Below are positions 52,634 to 60,755 of a stretch of DNA of 64,000 nt, one piece after another. The DNA is taken from the NCBI GenBank assembly GCA_015055655.1, contig SVHW01000006.1, forward strand, positions 1 through 64,000. The letters run 5' to 3'. Every line of letters starts with the position of its first letter. Positions within the stretch are counted from its first letter, which is position 1. Below the pieces are notes generated by a model. That model worked only from the letters and a program-made list of their open reading frames with translations. It ran no database searches and was not told where the DNA came from. Source of the DNA: Clostridiales bacterium (lineage in GTDB: Bacteria > Bacillota > Clostridia > Christensenellales > Borkfalkiaceae). The position numbers and the translations under genes are program-made.

Positions 52634-54385
52634 TTAGGCAAATTGCTTATTGTACAGTTGGGAGTACGCGCCGTTTGTTTGCAACAACTGCGCGTGCGTG
52701 CCTTGCTCTACCACGCGCCCGTTTTCCAACACCAAAATACAATCGGCGTGGACGATGGTAGAAAGGCGGTGTGCCACGATAAACGTCGTGCGCCCTTGCA
52801 TTAAGGTATGGAACGCGTCGCTGATTTTGCGTTCCGTACGGGTATCGATAGACGACGTCGCCTCGTCCAATATCAGCACGGGCGGCAACGCCAACATAAC
52901 GCGCGCAATACAAAGGAGCTGTTTTTGTCCTTCGGATAAATTGCCGCCGTCTTCGTTTAACTGCGTATCGTATCCCTTTTCCATACGCTTGATAAAAGAG
53001 TGCGCGTGCGCCGCTTTCGCCGCGGCAATTATCTCCTCGTCGGTGGCGTCGGGTTTACCCATTTTGATATTTTCACGCACCGTGCCGCTTTTTAGCCACG
53101 TTTCTTGCAATACCATACCGTAGTTTTCACGCAGCGAACGTCTTGTGACGTCGCGTATATCCAATCCGTCCACTTTCACCGCGCCCTCGTTTACGTCGTA
53201 AAAGCGCATCAGTAGATTGATAAGCGTCGTTTTTCCGCTGCCCGTCCTGCCGACGATAGCTATTTTTTGTCCGCGCGCAACCTGCAGCGACAAATCTTCT
53301 ATCAATTTCTTTTCCGCGGTGTAAGAGAACGCCACGTCCTCCAGATGAATATCCCCTGCCGCTTCGCCCATTACGATATTGTCCGTATCGGGCGTTTCTT
53401 CCCGTTCGTCTATCAATTCGAAAATTCTTGCGGCGCAAGCAAAAGAGCTCTTTAATTCGGTTACCACACCGGAGATTTCATTAAACGGCTTTGTGTACTG
53501 ATTGACGTAGGAAAGGAATTTCGTTAAGCCGCCGACGGTAAACACCGCCCCTGCAAGCGTCACGCCGCGCGCCACGTCCAACGCGCCGATAAGCGCCACC
53601 ACCGCGTACACGATATTGTTGATAAATCGCGTAGACGGGTTAACGAGCGAAGAATAGAAGGTTGCGTTCATCGACGCCTTTTTCAACCGCCCGTTTACTT
53701 CGTCGAATTTTTCTTGATTTTCCTCTTCTCGCGCAAAAGCTTGCGTCGTCTTCAAACCGCCAATCGCCTCTTCCACGAACGCCGTTTGCTCGCCCCGCGT
53801 TTTCGCTTGCTCTACGAAAAATTTATGCGTATGCGTCGCCACGAATTTGGCAATCAATACGGAAAGCGGCGTTAAGAATACTACGACCAACCCGATTTTC
53901 CAATTGGTAAGCAACATAAACGCTATCGTGCCTATAATGGTAGTTATCCCCGTAAAGAATTGCGTAAACCCCATCAGCAACCCTTCGGAAAATTGTTCGG
54001 CGTCTGCAATCACTCGGCTAACCGTATCCCCGTGCGCGTGCGTATCGAGATACCCAAGCGGCAATTTGCCTATCTTGGCAAAAGCGTCCCTTCGCAAATC
54101 ACGGACGACGTTGCAAGAAATACGGTTATTGCAAATACTCACCAGCCATTGCGAAACGGCAGCTATCCCCACGGCGATTGCCGTCTTGATAAACACCGCC
54201 TTTAAACCGTCAAAATCGACGTTACCCTTACCGACGATACAATCGATAGCGTCCCCGAAGAATACGGGCACGAACAGCGTCGCCGCCACCGATAACAGGG
54301 AAAACAGCAACGAACCTATTAACGAAAACGGGTATTTCCCAACGTATCGCAAAACGCGACGGAGCGTGGTAGGCTTTTTCTTCAT
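52634..54385 (-). CDS. ABC exporter half-transporter, subunit B of a heterodimer
   Basis: This 583-residue half-transporter has six membrane helices and an ATPase domain with Walker A GRTGSGKTTLIN, signature LSEGQKQLL and Walker B LILDEATSSID. The second glycine of LSGGQ is replaced by Glu, while its Walker B glutamate is intact. Paired with the upstream subunit it forms a heterodimer with one degenerate and one catalytic site, as in TM287/288 and BmrCD. Its ATG overlaps the upstream stop as ATGA. Confidence 0.93.
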   Translation of the reverse strand: MKKKPTTLRRVLRYVGKYPFSLIGSLLFSLLSVAATLFVPVFFGDAIDCIVGKGNVDFDGLKAVFIKTAIAVGIAAVSQWLVSICNNRISCNVVRDLRRDAFAKIGKLPLGYLDTHAHGDTVSRVIADAEQFSEGLLMGFTQFFTGITTIIGTIAFMLLTNWKIGLVVVFLTPLSVLIAKFVATHTHKFFVEQAKTRGEQTAFVEEAIGGLKTTQAFAREEENQEKFDEVNGRLKKASMNATFYSSLVNPSTRFINNIVYAVVALIGALDVARGVTLAGAVFTVGGLTKFLSYVNQYTKPFNEISGVVTELKSSFACAARIFELIDEREETPDTDNIVMGEAAGDIHLEDVAFSYTAEKKLIEDLSLQVARGQKIAIVGRTGSGKTTLINLLMRFYDVNEGAVKVDGLDIRDVTRRSLRENYGMVLQETWLKSGTVRENIKMGKPDATDEEIIAAAKAAHAHSFIKRMEKGYDTQLNEDGGNLSEGQKQLLCIARVMLALPPVLILDEATSSIDTRTERKISDAFHTLMQGRTTFIVAHRLSTIVHADCILVLENGRVVEQGTHAQLLQTNGAYSQLYNKQFA

Positions 54386-56130
54386 CCTTGCACCCCCTCG
54401 TCGTATTGCGAGAAATAAATTTCACGATACACTTCGCACGTTTGCATCAGCGTTTCGTGCGTGCCTATTCCCACCGCTTTTCCGTCGTCCAACACGACGA
54501 TTTTATCGGCGTCACGCACGGAAGACGCGCGCTGAGAAACGATGAACGTCGTCGTTTGTAACTGCCGTATCCCTTTGCGCAGTTCCGCGTCCGTCGCGTA
54601 ATCGAGCGCCGAAGACGAATCGTCTAAAATCAAAACGTCCGGTTCTCGCACGAGCGCGCGTGCAACGGTGAGCCGTTGTTTTTGTCCGCCGGAAAAATTC
54701 TTGCCGCCCTGTTCTACGGGCGTGTCCAAACCCTGCTTTTCACGAAGAAACTCGTCTGCGCGCGCAATTTCAAGCGCTTTCCAAAGCGCTTCGTCCGTTG
54801 CGTCTGCCTTTCCCCACAATAAATTTTCACGCACCGTGCCTTTGAACAGCACCGCCTTTTGCGGCACTACGCCGATGCGTTCCCGAAGGTACGTTTGCAA
54901 GCCCTTTTCCCGTACGTTGCGGCCGCCTACGTAAACGCTGCCCTCTTGTACGTCGTAAAAATGCGGTATTACGTTAACGAGCGTCGTTTTACCGCTACCC
55001 GTACCGCCGATAACGCCAACCGTTTCCCCTCTTTTTACCGACAGCGACAAATCGGCAAGCGCCGCGTCTGCCTCGTCGTTATAACGCACGGTGACGTTTT
55101 CAAAACGCACGATTTCGTCCGTTTCCCCGTACTGCTTTTCTCCGTCTTCATCCACGGCTAACGACGGCTGCATTTTTAACACCGTAGAAATTCTGCCGCC
55201 ACACGCCGCCGCTTTCGTCACCGTCACGATGAGGTTGGCAAGCTTGATAAGCTCGATTAAAATTTGGCTCATCAAATTATACAACGCCAAAACGCTGCCC
55301 TGCGATAAATTGCCAAGCTCGACACGGAGCGCGCCCGTGTAGATAAGGGCAATAATTGCAAAATTCACCAATACGTACGTCAGCGGATTGGTTATCGCCG
55401 CAAGTACGCCGACGAACTTTCTACTCTTATTCAAACGCTCGTTTCTCTCGTCGAACGTCCCCTTTTCCGTTTCCTCCAAACAAAACGCGCGGACAACCCT
55501 TGCGCCCGTTAAATTTTCACGCGTGGATAACAGCACTTTGTCCAATTTTTCTTGCGCCCGTTTATACAGCGGCATACAGATAAACATTACGGCAAACACC
55601 ACGACGGCGAGCGCCGCAATCGCAATTGCAAATATCCCGATGGAAGCAGGGTCTACAAAATACGCCGTTATCATTGCGCCGAACACGATAAAGGGGGAAC
55701 GCAAAAACAACCGAAGCGCCAAATTGACGCCCGATTGGAATTTATCCACGTCGCTCGTCATACGGGTGAGCATCGTCGCTGCGCCCAACTTATCGATATC
55801 CTTGTAGGAAAGAGATTGTATTTTTCGAAACAAATCCCGACGCATATCCGCAGCCACACCCGTCGCCGCTTTCGCTGCAAAATATTGCGCGGTGACGGAA
55901 AACGCCAAGCCCAGCAACCCGAAGCCGCTAAGCAATAAACACATCTTGACGATATATCCCCCGTTTGCGTTGGGATAACCGCCGTTTTCAAGCGCGCCAA
56001 GCCCCCTATCGACGATAAGCCCTACGACGATAGGCACGAACAGTTCGAAAAGCGCCTCCAACAGTTTGAAAAACGGCCCTAATACGCTTTGCAATTTGTA
56101 GTTTTTAAAATAACCGAACAAATTTCTCAT
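54382..56130 (-). CDS. ABC exporter half-transporter, subunit A with degenerate Walker B
   Basis: The partner of the downstream gene, 582 residues with the same fold. Walker A is GGTGSGKTTLVN and the signature FSGGQKQRL is normal, but Walker B reads LILDDSSSALD: the catalytic glutamate is Asp. The Asp of this subunit and the LSEGQ of its partner meet in the same composite site, so that site should not turn over quickly. GGGAAACGT lies before the ATG. It probably exports drugs, lipids or peptides; the substrate cannot be told. Confidence 0.93.
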   Translation of the reverse strand: MRNLFGYFKNYKLQSVLGPFFKLLEALFELFVPIVVGLIVDRGLGALENGGYPNANGGYIVKMCLLLSGFGLLGLAFSVTAQYFAAKAATGVAADMRRDLFRKIQSLSYKDIDKLGAATMLTRMTSDVDKFQSGVNLALRLFLRSPFIVFGAMITAYFVDPASIGIFAIAIAALAVVVFAVMFICMPLYKRAQEKLDKVLLSTRENLTGARVVRAFCLEETEKGTFDERNERLNKSRKFVGVLAAITNPLTYVLVNFAIIALIYTGALRVELGNLSQGSVLALYNLMSQILIELIKLANLIVTVTKAAACGGRISTVLKMQPSLAVDEDGEKQYGETDEIVRFENVTVRYNDEADAALADLSLSVKRGETVGVIGGTGSGKTTLVNVIPHFYDVQEGSVYVGGRNVREKGLQTYLRERIGVVPQKAVLFKGTVRENLLWGKADATDEALWKALEIARADEFLREKQGLDTPVEQGGKNFSGGQKQRLTVARALVREPDVLILDDSSSALDYATDAELRKGIRQLQTTTFIVSQRASSVRDADKIVVLDDGKAVGIGTHETLMQTCEVYREIYFSQYDEGVQG

Positions 56131-56164
56131 ACGTTTCCCACAAAAATTTTGCGTACGCCAAGTA

Positions 56165-56218
56165 AGCAGACAAAGTCTGCTTTGACACCATTATAGCAAG
56201 AAACGGAAAAAATAGCAA
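56165..56218 (-). promoter_or_regulatory. Promoter and +1 palindrome of the ABC exporter
   Basis: TTGCTA (56213-56218) and TATAAT (56190-56195) lie 17 bases apart on the minus strand. A perfect inverted repeat, AGCAGAC-AAA-GTCTGCT (56165-56181), covers the predicted transcription start and could be a repressor site or leader hairpin. Confidence 0.65.
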
Positions 56219-56240
56219 CGGTTTTCCCACTTTTTCTAAG

Positions 56241-56265
56241 AAAAAAGCGGAGCTTTTCGCTCCGC
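56241..56265 (-). terminator. Terminator of the ispE transcript
   Basis: GCGGAGC/GCTCCGC arms are followed by six T on the minus strand, past the stop of the TPR-like membrane protein. Confidence 0.85.
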
Positions 56266-56290
56266 CAACGCCGTATTTTCGTTATTTTTG

Positions 56291-57199
56291 TTATTGCATA
56301 TCGAGAAGACAAGCGTAAATCGTCATATAATCTTGTATCTCTACCAACTTCGCGCCGTCTTCCGTCTTGCCCAAAATCTCGTTTGCCCGTTTCATACGCA
56401 ACGCGTTAAGCAGTTTGTTCGTCGCCACGATAAACGCCACGAAAAACAAGAAACTTACGCAACCGAGCACAATCGTCCACAGGATAAATTTCTCCCCGTC
56501 GGGCGTAAATATCCGCAGCGCAAACACAGCCGTCAATACCAACGCCGCAATCATCGGCAATGCAATCGCAAAAAAGAACAACGTTCTTTTTTTCAGCCTT
56601 TGCGACAACAATCCGCGACGGCGTTCCTGCGCCGCCTGCACCTTTTCCAATAAAGGTTTTTCTTCTTGCGCCAGCTCGTCATAACGCGTTTGCAATTCGT
56701 TTTTGTATTGCTTTTTAATTTGTTCTACCGCTTCCACGCCCAAATCGTATTCCAAGCTTTCAATGCTCGCGTCGGCGTACTCGCCCACCAATACGTCGGG
56801 GTTTGTAAAATCTTCCGTCTTTGCGCGCCAATATCCCACGGACGCCGCGGTTGCCAAGCCGTCTAACAGCAACGCCTTTTCAAATTCCGCTTCCGCTGCC
56901 GCAAAATTCTTCTCTTCTAACAATCGTTCGCCTTCCTTGCAAACTTGCGTATATTCCTCGAACAACCGTTGCGCCGCCTCCGCTTTTTTGCGACGGAGTT
57001 CCAACGCCTCTTCCGGGGAAAGCCCAACGAGGTCTTCGTCGTCCTCGTCCGTTTCCAATACGGGGAATTCAAACGCCATTTCTTCCCCTTCTTCTTCGGG
57101 CTTTTCCGCAAGTTCGTCCGTGACGTCCACGTACCCGTCTTCCGTCTTCTTCAAGCGAATCCCTCTGCCGTATTCGTCGTCGATAATTCTTTCTTCCAT
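56291..57199 (-). CDS. TPR-like membrane protein of unknown function
   Basis: I do not recognise a named family. The first 60 residues are acidic. Residues 70-135 look like one or two TPR-type helix pairs (YTQVCKEGERLLEEKNFAAA, EAEFEKALLLD). Residues 150-205 are a predicted coiled coil. Two membrane segments follow (about 210-235 and 245-265), and the C-terminus is cytosolic. AGGGAG precedes the ATG. It starts 17 bases past ispE and shares its transcript. Confidence 0.75.
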   Translation of the reverse strand: MEERIIDDEYGRGIRLKKTEDGYVDVTDELAEKPEEEGEEMAFEFPVLETDEDDEDLVGLSPEEALELRRKKAEAAQRLFEEYTQVCKEGERLLEEKNFAAAEAEFEKALLLDGLATAASVGYWRAKTEDFTNPDVLVGEYADASIESLEYDLGVEAVEQIKKQYKNELQTRYDELAQEEKPLLEKVQAAQERRRGLLSQRLKKRTLFFFAIALPMIAALVLTAVFALRIFTPDGEKFILWTIVLGCVSFLFFVAFIVATNKLLNALRMKRANEILGKTEDGAKLVEIQDYMTIYACLLDMQ

Positions 57200-57215
57200 T
57201 TTCCGTTTCTCCCTT

Positions 57216-58124
57216 TTATTCTTCCAATCGATAAAGATTTCTCGTCTTTTTTCGTTCGTTTTTCGGCGTCACCGTTTTCACCACTTGCGCGGTAAACTTG
57301 CCGCGGTATCGGCTCTTTGCCCACTCGCACAGTTCCTTCGTTTCAAACAACGCAAGCACGCAACTCCCCGAGCCGGTCATCACCGTCCCAAGCGGCGAAA
57401 AAGAAGCTGCCTCTGCGTACACCTTTTCCACGTCGGGGTTAAGATGTAGCGCCGGCACGTATAAATCGTTCGTCAAATACCTGCCCACGTCGTTTATCCC
57501 GCGTCTACGCAACGCCGCTATGGCGTTTTCCGTGGCGCTTTCCTTCCATTGCAACGTCATTGGCAACTCGTCATACTTTTGATAGCACGCTTTGCTGCTG
57601 ACGGAACTTTTCGGGGTAAGCATCAAAAAATGCAACGTTTGCTGCACGTCCAAAAACGTCAACTTCTCCCCACGCCCTTGCATACGGGCATATCCGCCGC
57701 GAAGCATATATTTCACGTCGCTTCCCAACGCGTCGGCGAGTTCTTCTATCCCAGCCTCGTCCGTCACGTCGTACAACTTCGCCATACCGCGCAACACGCC
57801 GCTAACGTCAGCGGAAGAACCGCCCAAGCCGCCGCCGATAGGGATATTTTTGTACACCGTAATATCCGCGCCGTTTACGCCGAATTTTTTAGAAAAAGCC
57901 TCCGCCGCCTTTAACGCGTTATTCTGTTCGGGCGCAATCGAATCGCTCCCCAACCCTTTCATCGTGACGCGCGACAAGCCGTCTTTCCGTTTCTTTAAAA
58001 CGATAAAATCGAACAAGTCCAAGCTTGCCACCAAAGAATCAAGCATATGATATCCGCCCTCAACGCCCGTAATTTCCAGCGTGAGATTGATTTTTGCATA
58101 CGCTTTTACCTTTACCGTTGCCAT
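57216..58124 (-). CDS. ispE: 4-diphosphocytidyl-2-C-methyl-D-erythritol kinase IspE
   Basis: IspE is a GHMP kinase of the MEP isoprenoid pathway. AYAKINLTLEITG opens the protein, IPIGGGLGGSSADVSG is the ATP-binding loop near residue 90, and GTVMTGSGSCVLALF is the third motif. I began at MATVKVKAYAKI, with an AAGGGCGG site upstream; the longer in-frame start has no support. The C-terminus has a 20-residue basic tail. In Firmicutes ispE neighbours veg and sporulation genes, as here. Confidence 0.95.
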   Translation of the reverse strand: MATVKVKAYAKINLTLEITGVEGGYHMLDSLVASLDLFDFIVLKKRKDGLSRVTMKGLGSDSIAPEQNNALKAAEAFSKKFGVNGADITVYKNIPIGGGLGGSSADVSGVLRGMAKLYDVTDEAGIEELADALGSDVKYMLRGGYARMQGRGEKLTFLDVQQTLHFLMLTPKSSVSSKACYQKYDELPMTLQWKESATENAIAALRRRGINDVGRYLTNDLYVPALHLNPDVEKVYAEAASFSPLGTVMTGSGSCVLALFETKELCEWAKSRYRGKFTAQVVKTVTPKNERKKTRNLYRLEE

Positions 58125-58147
58125 AGCTTGTCCGCCCTTTTCTTTAC

Positions 58148-58221
58148 GCCGCGCGGCAGAGCGTTTTTCCACCGCGCGGCTTTACGAGAGCTATTATAGC
58201 ATATTTTTGCTGAAATTTCAA
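58148..58221 (-). promoter_or_regulatory. Promoter and leader hairpin of ispE
   Basis: TTGAAA (58216-58221) and TATAAT (58193-58198) lie 17 bases apart on the minus strand. The leader folds into a hairpin with perfect 9-bp arms GCCGCGCGG/CCGCGCGGC (58148-58180). No T run follows, so it is not a terminator in this direction. Confidence 0.65.
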
Positions 58222-58247
58222 TACTTTATAACCGATTTACGTAAAAT

Positions 58248-59732
58248 TTACCTGATTTGCCGATACACGAAAATGCGTTCCCCCTCCTTTATCGGGAAGG
58301 TCAAATTCGGGTTATTCCTTTCTACGTCCTGCGGCGCAATTCCCAAACGTTTCGCCACGTCCCACAGCGTTTCTCCTGCGCGCGGTAAAAATATCGTCAC
58401 CGCCGAATCGTTTGCCGCGCGTTTCTCCCCTTCTTCTACGTCTTTTACGTATTCCCAAACGCAGTTTTGATAGCACTTTACGCATATCTTTAACGTCGCG
58501 TCCGCTTCCGTTTCCCCGTTTTTACGGCGCACGTTTAAGCCGCATACGACGCCGTCTATTTCAAACGCGTCCCCTGCCACGTCTAACGGGAAAGCAAACG
58601 GCAACGACAATTCGCAACGCTTTCTCCCCCCGTCTGCGCCGCGTAGCAACAGTTCCGCCAGCACCGCGCCTTCCGCCTCTACGCCCGCTTCCGTACGTTT
58701 ACAGTTCAACTCTGCGCGCGGTAAAATCGCCGTTTCCAACACGTATTCCCCCTCAGGCAACGCGGAAAGCGCGGCTTCACCGCCGATACGCTCGGTACGC
58801 TTTATAGTATTCACCAAATACCTGCCCTCGCCTTTTCCCTTTTCCAAGCGTACGTTGACGAGGGGTGAAAACGCGTCGTCTGCCATTTCTATCCCCTCAA
58901 CGCACGAGAGAAAACAATCTGCCGCAAGCGCGTAGGAAAATACGATTTTGCTCTTGCCCTTTTCTTCGTCCACGCCACAGGTCAAACGCGCCTCTTTTAC
59001 GCATACGCGCGCGCTGGCTTGCGTGTTCCCAAACGCCTCTTCGCAAGGGATTTCTATCGCAAACGGCAATAGACGCTCGTACGAACAAACACTCTCGTCG
59101 CTCTTTAACACGCATACGTTTAACGAAATTTCCCCTTCCACGTTCAAAACGCCTGCGTTTACCCCTACGCGCTGTACGACGGCGTTTTCGCTGTGCAATA
59201 GAATATCCCCCACGTAATCGGTGTCGAATTCGTCTTCCGCTTCCGTTTCTCCCGATACGCACACGGTTTTACAAACGTCCACCTTTTTCGTCCTCGTCAC
59301 GACGTTTTCTCCGCCCAACAGATATTCGATTTGTCTTCCCCCGTACACGTTAACGAGGGCGTCCACGACGACGGATATATATAACCCCGAACCCTCACGC
59401 CGATACGTAACGTTTTCTACTCGAAAACCCACCTTCGCAAAACACGCAGGCGAAACGTCTTTCCCCTCCGCTTTATGGAAAAATTCCGCGCCGCGCTCCA
59501 TACGGCAAATTTTCTTGTCAATATCTTCGTATACGACGCAAAGCAACAGCTTCCCCCCGTAACGCACTTCGCCGTCCGCGCAAACGCACTCGGTTGGCAC
59601 GGCGTTCGCCTGTACGGCCAATACGCCCCCTATCTCGCTGCCGGGAAGCCTGCACTCTACCATAGATTGGCTGTGTAAACAATCGATTTCGCCCGTATAA
59701 CGGTAAGTTTCAAATTGCGGTTGCATTAACAT
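58248..59732 (-). CDS. SPOCS (DUF3794) and LysM domain protein, spore-coat type
   Basis: This 494-residue protein has repeated SPOCS/DUF3794 beta domains in three successive stretches (residues 25-150, 165-290 and 300-420) and a C-terminal LysM domain (PRAGETLWDVAKRLGIAPQD) that binds peptidoglycan. The family is found in spore-formers next to veg, and members are coat or cortex-binding proteins. I chose the ATG at MLMQPQFE, 7 bases after GGGAG; the ATG six codons upstream encodes that site itself. Confidence 0.88.
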   Translation of the reverse strand: MLMQPQFETYRYTGEIDCLHSQSMVECRLPGSEIGGVLAVQANAVPTECVCADGEVRYGGKLLLCVVYEDIDKKICRMERGAEFFHKAEGKDVSPACFAKVGFRVENVTYRREGSGLYISVVVDALVNVYGGRQIEYLLGGENVVTRTKKVDVCKTVCVSGETEAEDEFDTDYVGDILLHSENAVVQRVGVNAGVLNVEGEISLNVCVLKSDESVCSYERLLPFAIEIPCEEAFGNTQASARVCVKEARLTCGVDEEKGKSKIVFSYALAADCFLSCVEGIEMADDAFSPLVNVRLEKGKGEGRYLVNTIKRTERIGGEAALSALPEGEYVLETAILPRAELNCKRTEAGVEAEGAVLAELLLRGADGGRKRCELSLPFAFPLDVAGDAFEIDGVVCGLNVRRKNGETEADATLKICVKCYQNCVWEYVKDVEEGEKRAANDSAVTIFLPRAGETLWDVAKRLGIAPQDVERNNPNLTFPIKEGERIFVYRQIR

Positions 59733-59879
59733 ATCTTCACTCCCTTTCATTTATTGCCCTTTTATCGTATGCGCGCCGTAAAAAAGATAGAACTGCCCGT
59801 GTCCCGCTTTCCTCTATCCTTTTTGGAAAATTTTAGAAAAATAAGCATAAATTCTAAAAAATACGCGCATACTTTTTCT

Positions 59880-60119
59880 ATGATAAAGCCGACAAAAAAA
59901 ATATCCGACGTGAAACAAATGGTGAAAAGCTGCGCTTCTTCGCGCGTCGCCGTACGCGTAAATTTGGGCAGAAATAAAAGCGTGAGCTATCAAGGCGTAC
60001 TCTCGGGCGTGTATCCCGCCCTCTTTACGGTGAAACCCGACGATAAAGATTTTTTGGGAAAAACGGCGTACTCCTATTCCGACGTGCTTTGCGGAAACGT
60101 GAAAATTAAACGCCTGTAA
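59880..60119 (+). CDS. veg: Veg family protein
   Basis: This 79-residue protein starts MIKPTKKISDVKQMV and has the family core RVNLGRNKSVSYQGVLSGVYPALF ending in YSYSDVL (the core is split here by one variable position). Veg affects biofilm matrix production and spore outgrowth in Bacillus. The frame is open upstream, but only this ATG matches family members. No ribosome binding site is visible in front of it. It is divergent from the SPOCS/LysM gene, and this neighbourhood with ispE is conserved in Firmicutes. Confidence 0.88.
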   Translation: MIKPTKKISDVKQMVKSCASSRVAVRVNLGRNKSVSYQGVLSGVYPALFTVKPDDKDFLGKTAYSYSDVLCGNVKIKRL

Positions 60120-60215
60120 TTCATTTTTATGATACAGTACAATCGAAAAAATAGATTGCACGGCTACTTTTATTCAAAAAAGTCGATTTTTATCGAAAAA
60201 ATTATGTAATTGATA

Positions 60216-60245
60216 TTGACAAAGCCCTTTTCACGGTGCTATAAT
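60216..60245 (+). promoter_or_regulatory. Promoter of the small lipoprotein gene
   Basis: Perfect TTGACA (60216-60221) and TATAAT (60240-60245) boxes lie 18 bases apart. Confidence 0.88.
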
Positions 60246-60279
60246 AATAGTACTATAATTTATATGGAGGGCTCCTCAA

Positions 60280-60663
60280 ATGAAAAAATTTAAAACTCTT
60301 TTACTTACGTCCTTGACGGCTATCCTTCTCTGCTTCTGCTTCCTTTTCGCAGGCTGCGGCAAAGTTGCTGGTACGTACGAATTCGACAAAATGGAAGTTG
60401 AAATGTTAGGCGAAACGTATACCTATGAAATCGGCGACGAATTTATGGGTCAAGTGATTGAAGCTGACGATTACGAACCCATCACTTTCAACGACGACGG
60501 CACGATTGAAGATATGGAAGGTGCTACGTGGGAAGAAGAAGACGGCAAAGTAGTTATCAAAATGGGCGATATGGTAATGCAAACGCTCACCAAGAAAGGC
60601 AGCAAGTTGATTGTTGAAGAAACGATGGGCGGCATGAAGATGACCATCATCTATAAGAAATAA
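60280..60663 (+). CDS. Small lipoprotein of unknown function
   Basis: A signal sequence ending in LFAGC shows lipid anchoring. The remaining 100 residues are predicted all-beta, with alternating acidic strands (GTYEFDKMEVEML, ITFNDDGTIEDMEG), and recall the lipocalin-like small lipoproteins of Clostridia. GGAGG lies 9 bases before the ATG and faces a complementary CCTC, which could form a weak hairpin. A consensus promoter suggests strong expression. Confidence 0.82.
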   Translation: MKKFKTLLLTSLTAILLCFCFLFAGCGKVAGTYEFDKMEVEMLGETYTYEIGDEFMGQVIEADDYEPITFNDDGTIEDMEGATWEEEDGKVVIKMGDMVMQTLTKKGSKLIVEETMGGMKMTIIYKK

Positions 60664-60681
60664 TCGATTATAACCGTACAT

Positions 60682-60713
60682 AAAAATACCGCGTTTTCTA
60701 CGCGGTATTTTTT
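60682..60713 (+). terminator. Terminator of the small lipoprotein gene
   Basis: AAAAATACCGCG/CGCGGTATTTTT arms with more T on the plus strand. Confidence 0.9.
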
Positions 60714-60727
60714 TATTGACGATATAG

Positions 60728-60755
60728 AAAAGCCGTCCAAACGGACGGCTTTTTA
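60728..60755 (-). terminator. Terminator of uvrA
   Basis: AAAAGCCGTCC/GGACGGCTTTT arms with a 4-base loop abut the uvrA stop codon. Confidence 0.9.
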
